From Planctomycetota bacterium (GTDB taxonomy: Bacteria; Planctomycetota; Phycisphaerae; Sedimentisphaerales; Anaerohalosphaeraceae): DNA of 5,262 bases. The stretch covers positions 1 to 5,262 of the forward strand of contig JAAYQH010000512.1 of the NCBI GenBank assembly GCA_012519365.1, given 5' to 3'. The notes beneath the pieces are model-generated. The model was not told the origin of the DNA, did no database searches, and was given only the letters and a program-made list of their open reading frames with translations. Each line of letters opens with the position of its first letter. Position 1 is the first letter of the stretch. A program made the position numbers and the translations under genes. Below are positions 1-5,262 of this stretch, in pieces.

Positions 1-2336
1 CCCGCCAGTTCGATATGCTCCATGACCGTCGGGACAAAGGCATCGGTTCCGTCGGCGATGGCGTCGGCCTCGGCCTCGATGGCATTGCTCAAAAAGCGGT
101 CGATCAAAATCGGCCGTTCCGGCGTAACCTCTGTGGCCGCGGCAATATAGTGCCGCAGCATCTGTTCATCATAGACGATCTCCATGCCCCGACCGCCCAG
201 CACGTACGACGGTCGCACCATCAGCGGGTAACCAATCTTCGCGGCGATCTCGAGGGCCTCTTCAGGCGTGCTGGCCATGCCGGACTCGGCCATTGGAATA
301 CCCAGCCGTTCCATCATCACACGGAACCGGTCGCGATCTTCCGCCAGATCGATCGCATCGGTGGAGGTGCCCAGGATCCTCACACCGGCCTCTTCCAGTT
401 GTTTGGCGATGTTCAGCGGAGTTTGGCCGCCGAATTGTACAATCGCCCCGAGAGGCTTTTCCTTTTCATAAATGCTCAACACATCCTCCACCGTCAGCGG
501 CTCAAAGTACAACTTGTCCGACGTGTCGTAATCGGTCGAAACGGTTTCGGGATTGCAGTTGACCATAATGGTCTCGTACCCCAGATCCCGCAGGGCAAAG
601 GCGGTGTGCACACAGCAATAATCGAATTCGATGCCCTGGCCGATACGGTTCGGGCCGCCGCCAAGCACCATAATCTTTTTGGGGTTGCCGCTGACCGGTA
701 CGCGATCAGGCGCGTTGTAGGTCGAATAGTAATAGGCCGCGTTTTCCACACCGCTGACCGGCACCGCGTCCCACGCCTCGATGACCCCCAACCCCGTGCG
801 CTGGGCGCGAATCGCCTCTTCGGTGGTGCCCAGCAATTTGGCCAGATACCGGTCGGCAAAGCCGTCCTGTTTGGCCTGTTTGAGCAGGTTGTCGGGCAGC
901 GGCTTGCCCTTATACTTGAGTATCTTTTCTTCCAGCGCAACCAATTCGGCCATTTGTTCAATAAACCACCGCTTGACACTGGTTTTCTCGTAAAGCTGCT
1001 CGATGGTCGCGCCTTTGCGAAGGGCCTCATACATCAGAAAATACCGCTCGCTGGACGGCGTGGTCAGCCGCTGCAGCAATTCCTCAAGGGACAAGCGGTT
1101 GAAGTTTTTGGCAAAGCCCAGTCCGTAGCGTCCCGTTTCCAACGAGCGAATCGCCTTTTGGAAGGCTTCCTTGTAATTTTTTCCGATGCTCATCACCTCG
1201 CCGACCGCCCGCATTTGGGTGCCGAGATGGTCTTGGACGCCTTTGAACTTCTCAAACGCCCAGCGAGCGAATTTAACCACCACATAATCACCGCTGGGAG
1301 TATATTTATCGAGTGTTCCTTCGCGCCAATAGGGGATCTCATCAAGGGTAAGTCCGGCCGCCAGCATCGCCGAAATCAGCGCGATCGGGAAGCCCGTCGC
1401 CTTGGAGGCCAGGGCCGATGAACGTGAGGTCCGCGGGTTGATTTCAATGACGACCACGCGATCGCTGACCGGATCATGGGCAAATTGCACGTTGGTGCCG
1501 CCGATGACGCCGATGCCGTCTACAATATCATAGGCGAACTTTTGGAGCCGCTTCTGGATATCCTCGCTGATGGTCAGCATCGGAGCGGTACAGAACGAAT
1601 CGCCGGTATGCACACCCATCGGATCGACGTTTTCGATAAAGCAGACCGTAATTTTTTGTCCTTTGGCGTCCCGCACAACCTCCAGTTCCAACTCTTCCCA
1701 ACCCAGCACCGATTCTTCGATGAGCACCTGGCCGATCATACTTGCGGCCAGGCCGCGTGCCACCACGACACGCAGCTCGTCCACATTGTAAACCAGCCCG
1801 CTTCCGGTACCACCCATGGTATAGGCCGGACGCACCACCACCGGAAAGCCCAACTCCATCGCAATCGTTTGAGCCTCTTCAACGGTGTAGGCCGGATGGC
1901 TTCGAGGCACTTCCACCCCCAGTTGACTCATTGTTTTTTTGAACTGAATGCGATCCTCGCCGCGTTCAATCGCGTCCAGCTGAACGCCGATAACTTTCAC
2001 ACCGTATTTATCCAGCACGCCTGCCTTGTTCAACTCCGAGGCAAGATTCAGGCCCGTCTGGCCGCCCAGATTCGGCAGCAGCGCATCGGGGCGTTCTTTG
2101 GCGATAATTTTGGTCAAAGACGGGACATTTAACGGTTCGATATAGGTCTGGTCAGCCATCCCCGGGTCGGTCATAATCGTAGCCGGGTTGGAATTGACAA
2201 GAACAATCTCATAGCCCAGTTTGCGCAGCGCTTTGCAGGCCTGCGTACCCGAATAGTCAAACTCGCACGCCTGGCCGATGATGATAGGACCGGACCCTAT
2301 GATTAAAACCTTGTGAATGTCATCCCGTTTGGGCAT
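1..2336 (-). CDS. carB: Carbamoyl-phosphate synthase large subunit, N-terminal 778 residues (3' end outside window)
   Basis: CarB makes carbamoyl phosphate from bicarbonate, ammonia (channelled from glutamine by CarA) and two ATP, feeding pyrimidine and arginine synthesis in the cytoplasm. Reading the minus strand from the ATG at 2336 gives an uninterrupted frame to the window edge. The two homologous halves typical of CarB are visible: the first opens with GSGPIIIGQ at residues 14-22 and carries the ATP-grasp loop MGGTGSG at 174-180. The second opens with GGGPNRIGQG at 559-568 and carries LGGRG around Arg716. This numbering tracks the E. coli enzyme within about one residue. The frame ends in MEHIELA, so the rest of the second ATP-grasp domain and the C-terminal regulatory (MGS-like) domain, about 295 residues, lie to the left. 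The start is set by AGGAG eight bases upstream. No frameshift or missing active-site motif is seen. carA is not in view. The gene diverges from trpR. Confidence 0.97.
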   Translation of the reverse strand, partial: MPKRDDIHKVLIIGSGPIIIGQACEFDYSGTQACKALRKLGYEIVLVNSNPATIMTDPGMADQTYIEPLNVPSLTKIIAKERPDALLPNLGGQTGLNLASELNKAGVLDKYGVKVIGVQLDAIERGEDRIQFKKTMSQLGVEVPRSHPAYTVEEAQTIAMELGFPVVVRPAYTMGGTGSGLVYNVDELRVVVARGLAASMIGQVLIEESVLGWEELELEVVRDAKGQKITVCFIENVDPMGVHTGDSFCTAPMLTISEDIQKRLQKFAYDIVDGIGVIGGTNVQFAHDPVSDRVVVIEINPRTSRSSALASKATGFPIALISAMLAAGLTLDEIPYWREGTLDKYTPSGDYVVVKFARWAFEKFKGVQDHLGTQMRAVGEVMSIGKNYKEAFQKAIRSLETGRYGLGFAKNFNRLSLEELLQRLTTPSSERYFLMYEALRKGATIEQLYEKTSVKRWFIEQMAELVALEEKILKYKGKPLPDNLLKQAKQDGFADRYLAKLLGTTEEAIRAQRTGLGVIEAWDAVPVSGVENAAYYYSTYNAPDRVPVSGNPKKIMVLGGGPNRIGQGIEFDYCCVHTAFALRDLGYETIMVNCNPETVSTDYDTSDKLYFEPLTVEDVLSIYEKEKPLGAIVQFGGQTPLNIAKQLEEAGVRILGTSTDAIDLAEDRDRFRVMMERLGIPMAESGMASTPEEALEIAAKIGYPLMVRPSYVLGGRGMEIVYDEQMLRHYIAAATEVTPERPILIDRFLSNAIEAEADAIADGTDAFVPTVMEHIELA

Positions 2337-2344
2337 ACCGCATT

Positions 2345-2349
2345 CTCCT
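2345..2349 (-). promoter_or_regulatory. Ribosome binding site of carB
   Basis: The minus strand reads AGGAG, followed by eight bases and then ATG at 2336. This fixes the carB start. A nearer ATG overlapping the spacer is out of frame. Confidence 0.85.
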
Positions 2350-2418
2350 GTTCAGATTGTATTTTCAGTATTGATAATGCAGAAAATAAGCGTTTCTTAT
2401 GAGGTTACACGTCGTTTA

Positions 2419-2447
2419 ATTAGAAAAGAAAAACAACGGAAAGTCAA
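2419..2447 (-). promoter_or_regulatory. Predicted sigma70-type promoter of carB
   Basis: On the minus strand TTGACT (2447-2442) is followed after 17 bases by TCTAAT (2424-2419); each hexamer matches the consensus at five of six positions. Transcription would start near 2412, leaving a leader of about 76 bases. That leader contains only a small inverted repeat, ATAAG/CTTAT with a five-base loop (2386-2400), and no recognisable riboswitch or attenuator. The promoter is inferred from sequence only. Confidence 0.6.
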
Positions 2448-2486
2448 CTTTAATTCTGAACGCCGTTTGACAAAATACCAACCCAA

Positions 2487-2499
2487 TACGCAAAGCGTA
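2487..2499. repeat. Perfect 13-base inverted repeat, possible operator
   Basis: TACGC and GCGTA flank a three-base AAA centre in the carB-trpR control region. The right arm continues as CGTACT, which resembles part of a half-site of the E. coli trp operator, but the CTAG core is absent. It lies about 78 bases upstream of the predicted trpR -35 box and about 40 bases upstream of the carB -35 box. A regulatory role is a guess; arms this short can arise by chance. Confidence 0.25.
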
Positions 2500-2517
2500 C
2501 TGAGCCGCCTTATCGGC

Positions 2518-2545
2518 CGGAGAAAACAAAACGGAGAAAATAAAA
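2518..2545. repeat. Two tandem copies of a 14-base purine-rich repeat
   Basis: CGGAGAAAACAAAA (2518-2531) is followed directly by CGGAGAAAATAAAA (2532-2545), with one difference. A degenerate third copy begins CGAATAAAAAA. The block lies just upstream of the A/T tract before the trpR promoter. It may be a replication-slippage product, or part of an A-tract-bent region that helps the promoter. Confidence 0.6.
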
Positions 2546-2550
2546 CGAAT

Positions 2551-2605
2551 AAAAAACTTTTTTTTGTGAATCTCCCTTTACATTCTGCCGTATCTATTTT
2601 AAGAT
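2551..2605 (+). promoter_or_regulatory. Predicted trpR-trpB2 promoter with UP-like element
   Basis: TTTACA (2577-2582) and TAAGAT (2600-2605) are separated by 17 bases; they match consensus at five and four of six positions. Upstream, at -61 to roughly -43 from the expected start, is A6-C-T8 followed by GTGAA, closely resembling the RNA-polymerase alpha-subunit UP element layout (A tract, T tract, three bases, A tract). Transcription is expected near 2612, which is the first base of the trpR ATG. No operator of the E. coli type is clear here, although autoregulation by TrpR would be expected. Confidence 0.55.
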
Positions 2606-2611
2606 GTTACT

Positions 2612-2906
2612 ATGTCCAGAAACAAAAAAAGAATCGGTACCTCTTATATCAAGGAAATATGCGCCGTGCTGTGCCGCATTGAGCAGCCCGAACAAATGCA
2701 GCGTTTTCTGGCAGAAATTTTAACACCTGCCGAGCAAAATGACCTGGCCCTGCGGTGGGAATTAATGAGACGATTGGCCAAGGGGGTACCCCAGCGTCAA
2801 ATCGCCGAGCAACTGGGCGTCAGCTTGTGCAAGATTACGCGGGGCGCCAAAATACTGAAACAAAACGACTCAGTCAGCAAACAATTTTTATGTCCGGGAG
2901 ACTTCA

Positions 2907-2932
<26 letters not shown>
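2612..2932 (+). CDS. trpR: Trp repressor family protein (TrpR)
   Basis: The 106-residue product matches the all-helical TrpR fold, a dimeric DNA-binding repressor that is active when it binds tryptophan. The signature LTPAEQNDLALR (residues 37-48) matches the E. coli LTPDEREALGTR segment. A helix-turn-helix follows at about 61-82 (QRQIAEQLGVS, then LCKITRGAKIL). Arg48 and Arg77 fall at the places of E. coli Arg54 and Arg84, which contact tryptophan. One residue is missing from the loop before the helix-turn-helix. Residues 12-36 align without gaps to E. coli helices A and B, which supports the ATG at 2612. An in-frame TAA at 2600-2602 rules out any earlier start. No Shine-Dalgarno sequence precedes the ATG. 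A GTG at 2666 with AAGGA ten bases upstream is an alternative, but it would remove most of helix A. The last 26 bases overlap trpB2, and the final ~13 residues look like a family-atypical tail. Confidence 0.88.
2896..2900 (+). promoter_or_regulatory. Ribosome binding site of trpB2, inside trpR
   Basis: GGGAG lies six bases before the ATG at 2907 and within the 3' end of the trpR frame. It decides the trpB2 start and allows its translation independently of, or coupled to, passage of ribosomes over the trpR end. Confidence 0.8.
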
Positions 2933-4295
<1,363 letters not shown>

Positions 4296-4370
4296 TGACA
4301 CGTCAGGATCGCCCGAATAGGGTCACCGGTCAGGCCGTTTAGCAATCGAAACGTCGAGAAGAAACTTCCC

Positions 4371-4396
4371 GCCCGCACAACTGTGCGGGCTTTTTT
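4371..4396 (+). terminator. Rho-independent terminator of trpR-trpB2
   Basis: GCCCGCAC (4371-4378) pairs perfectly with GTGCGGGC (4383-4390) across the loop AACT and is followed by six T. It lies 76 bases after the trpB2 stop. The 75 bases between show no gene or other clear signal. Confidence 0.93.
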
Positions 4397-4428
4397 GTGC
4401 GCCGTTGTGAAAAAATGCATTTTCGGGG

Positions 4429-4456
4429 TTGATTTTGGCCAAACTTCTGGTATAGT
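4429..4456 (+). promoter_or_regulatory. Predicted promoter of tRNA-Tyr
   Basis: TTGATT (4429-4434) and TATAGT (4451-4456) are spaced by 16 bases, and TGG directly before the second box makes an extended -10. A 12-base perfect palindrome AAAATGCATTTT (4412-4423) lies just upstream and may act as an A/T-rich UP element. Transcription would begin near 4463, eight bases before the mature tRNA. Confidence 0.6.
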
Positions 4457-4470
4457 CAAGGTTTCCAAGC

Positions 4471-4553
4471 GGGTCGGTGCCCGAGTGGCTAAAGGGGATG
4501 GACTGTAAATCCATTGGCGAGAGCCTACGCTGGTTCGAATCCAGCCCGGCCCA
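4471..4553 (+). tRNA. tRNA-Tyr (anticodon GUA)
   Basis: The 83-base gene folds fully. The acceptor GGGTCGG pairs with CCGGCCC (one T-G wobble) with discriminator A at 4553. The D stem is CCC/GGG. The anticodon stem ATGGA/TCCAT carries loop CTGTAAA with GTA at 4505-4507. A class II variable arm (GGC-GAGA-GCC, 4516-4525) is present, and the T arm is GCTGG-TTCGAAT-CCAGC. GTA reads the two tyrosine codons, and the long variable arm is as expected for bacterial tRNA-Tyr. The next bases are CTG, so the CCA end is not encoded and must be added enzymatically. It is a single tRNA with its own promoter and terminator. Confidence 0.97.
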
Positions 4554-4563
4554 CTGAGTGTAA

Positions 4564-4604
4564 ATTGCCTGCGTTTCGTAAAGATGCGCAGGCAATGTCT
4601 TTTT
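4564..4604 (+). terminator. Rho-independent terminator of tRNA-Tyr
   Basis: ATTGCCTGCG (4564-4573) pairs perfectly with CGCAGGCAAT (4587-4596) across a 13-base loop, and a TCTTTTT tract follows after one base. It starts ten bases after the tRNA end. The opposite strand has no T tract, so it is not an obvious terminator for the minus-strand remnants. Confidence 0.85.
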
Positions 4605-4630
4605 GCGGGGCATTTCTTTTAGGTGTTCGC

Positions 4631-4783
4631 TTAAGATAGTGTGCATTCGTGCCTCATCACATAGTCCCAGAACTGTTGCCAACGGCCTGTTGTCAACTTC
4701 AATGTCCGCAAGGCAAGCACACAACTGGCACCCTCCTCTTTCCATCGTGATCCAGAAATACACATTCGCTGTTTTGTACTGGT
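4631..4783 (-). pseudogene. Fragment resembling the C-terminus of a second transposase
   Basis: In a minus-strand frame different from the IS30 remnant there is a 50-codon stretch between a TGA at 4786-4784 and a TAA at 4633-4631. It contains ISGSRWKEEGASCVLALR followed by TTGRWQQFWDYVMR. The pattern SG-x-RW-xx-EGA, then LxLR, then GRW-xx-FW near a protein C-terminus is what I associate with ISKra4-like transposases, so I read it as the tail end of such a gene with its natural stop. The family name is tentative and comes from pattern memory. No start, catalytic core or upstream part remains, and the coding sequence joins IS30-like DNA within about 20 bases upstream. An ATG at 4765 could begin a 44-residue peptide, but nothing suggests it is expressed. 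Confidence 0.5.
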
Positions 4784-4794
4784 TCAGCGTGAAC
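4782..4794. repeat. 13-base inverted repeat at the transposase junction
   Basis: GTTCA and TGAAC flank GCG, with ACTGG repeated directly on either side (4778-4782 and 4793-4797). It sits where IS30-like coding sequence ends and the second transposase fragment begins, so it may mark the recombination point or an old element end. The arms are short and this is only suggestive. Confidence 0.35.
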
Positions 4795-4799
4795 TGGAC

Positions 4800-5075
4800 A
4801 AATCCACGTTCCAGATCTTTAAATCCGGCAAACTCTTTGCCGTTATCAAATGTCATGGTCCTGATTTTTTCCGGCGGTAGGTTCTTCATCACCGTCAGCG
4901 TCGCCTGGGGGACCGAGTCGGCCGATTTATCCGATACCTTCACCGCCACCGTATAGCGTGACTTGCGGTCCACAGGGGGGGCGATCAACCCGCTGCCTTT
5001 ACGCCCCTCCACGGTATCGCCTTCCCAGTCGCCGATCTGCTGCCGCTGGTTGGCCACCTTCGGCCGCTGATCTGC
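4800..5075 (-). pseudogene. IS30-family transposase remnant, truncated at both ends
   Basis: The minus-strand frame from the TGA at 5078-5076 encodes DQRPKVANQRQQIGDWEGDTVEG and onward (here abbreviated: DQRP, then IGDWEGDTVEG), the start of the IS30-type DDE integrase core. GDWEGDTV gives the first catalytic Asp, and TFDNGKEF, 57 residues later, gives the second. Similarity stops near DLERG at about 4800. The third catalytic residue (the Glu in the family's ERG-x-NEN segment) and the whole C-terminal part are missing. The N-terminal helix-turn-helix half is also gone: a stop and a repeat block sit where it should be. It cannot encode a working transposase. A GTG at 5057 opens a frame that continues past the break and antisense through tRNA-Tyr to 4323, but that extension is not a real protein. 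Confidence 0.85.
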
Positions 5076-5078
5076 TCA

Positions 5079-5112
5079 GGAAAATTTAAGGGGTCGGAAA
5101 ATTTAAGGGGTC
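5079..5112. repeat. Perfect tandem duplication of a 17-base unit
   Basis: GGAAAATTTAAGGGGTC occurs at 5079-5095 and again, identically and with no gap, at 5096-5112. The first copy abuts the broken upstream end of the IS30 remnant, so the repeat replaced or interrupted its N-terminal part. Confidence 0.95.
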
Positions 5113-5121
5113 AGACACCTT
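5105..5121. repeat. Quasi-palindrome overlapping the second repeat copy
   Basis: AAGGGGTCAGACACCTT is an inverted repeat around a central A (5113), with eight-base arms and one mismatch. It continues into TTTTGGGG. Short sequences of the type GGGGTCAGACACCTT recur, in my recollection, beside REP-associated or other small transposases in many environmental bacterial genomes. Here no such transposase is visible, so this may be one edge of a miniature element extending to the right. Confidence 0.6.
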
Positions 5122-5262
5122 TTTGGGGTTATTGGTTTTTGTTTTGCACATTTTAATCTGAAGCGTAACGCTTTGGGTTAAGGTTCAGCCCGCTTTTCGG
5201 GCTGGGATTTATCGCTTTGGGCATCCAAGCAGAAGACCGATCAGGAACGCCGGACAGCCACA
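5122..5262. other. Non-coding right end with hairpins and short repeats
   Basis: No supported gene is seen. AAGCGT-A-ACGCTT (5161-5173) is a perfect inverted repeat. CAGCCCG/CGGGCTG with loop CTTTT (5186-5204) is a strong hairpin without a T tract on either strand, so it is not a standard terminator. CGCTTTGGG occurs at 5169-5177 and 5213-5221, bracketing that hairpin. On the minus strand a frame open at the window edge ends at a TAA near 5213-5211 after about 17 codons; it is too short to call. The arrangement could be a REP-like palindromic unit or the edge of a small mobile element. Confidence 0.4.

Noticed and set aside
15..1421. 468-codon open frame on the plus strand, with smaller ones at 1476-2132 and elsewhere under carB
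   Set aside because: They are antisense shadows of the strongly conserved carB frame; their products show no recognisable domain.
2356..2361. TACAAT on the minus strand as a second, closer carB -10 box
   Set aside because: The -35 position at 17 bases reads TTCTGC, a poor match; the TTGACT-N17-TCTAAT pair is better.
2467..2472. Perfect TTGACA -35 box on the plus strand
   Set aside because: No acceptable -10 box lies 15-19 bases downstream; the sequence there is GC-containing and starts GCAAAG at the 17-base spacing.
2337..2611. Trp attenuator, T-box or other leader RNA before trpR
   Set aside because: No tryptophan-rich leader peptide, no terminator or antiterminator pair and no T-box motif is seen, and the predicted start leaves no leader.
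2317..2682. 121-codon plus-strand frame spanning the carB-trpR control region
   Set aside because: It overlaps the carB start and trpR in another frame, has a low-complexity lysine-rich product, and would cover both promoters.
4603..4956. 117-codon plus-strand frame
   Set aside because: It is the complement of the two transposase remnants and has no recognised motif of its own.

Overview
The window looks like bacterial chromosome with ordinary housekeeping genes on the left and decayed insertion-sequence DNA on the right. The genes are moderately GC-rich, the gaps between them are AT-rich, and CCA is not encoded in the tRNA. A TrpR repressor paired with a TrpB2-type tryptophan synthase, outside the usual gammaproteobacterial trp setting, fits a member of the PVC/Planctomycetota group or a similar environmental lineage. 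That placement is a weak inference: no rRNA or other lineage marker is present.

Layout: (1) Positions 1-2336, minus strand: the first 778 codons of carB, the carbamoyl-phosphate synthase large subunit. It runs off the left edge, so the C-terminal ~295 residues and the stop are outside the window. (2) Positions 2337-2611: a divergent, AT-rich control region with a good promoter for carB on the minus strand and one for trpR on the plus strand. The trpR promoter has an UP-like A/T tract and lies so close to the ATG that the message should be leaderless. (3) Positions 2612-4295: trpR and trpB2, overlapping by 26 bases and probably one transcription unit, closed by a strong hairpin terminator at 4371-4396. 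(4) Positions 4429-4604: a compact tRNA-Tyr(GUA) unit with its own promoter and terminator. (5) Positions 4605-5262: no intact gene. It holds a truncated IS30-family transposase core, a 50-codon fragment resembling the C-terminus of another transposase in a different frame, a perfect 17-base tandem repeat running into a quasi-palindrome, and a hairpin region.

How it fits together: TrpR is a tryptophan-activated repressor, and here it sits first in an operon with the enzyme that makes tryptophan from indole or serine-derived substrate. The simplest reading is a self-contained, autoregulated module for making or salvaging tryptophan, with no trpA or other trp gene in view. carB points away and shares only the control region. 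The most interesting points are the apparently leaderless trpR start in a minimal TrpR-TrpB2 operon, and the composite transposase graveyard behind tRNA-Tyr, where a long open frame is an artefact that reads antisense through the tRNA.
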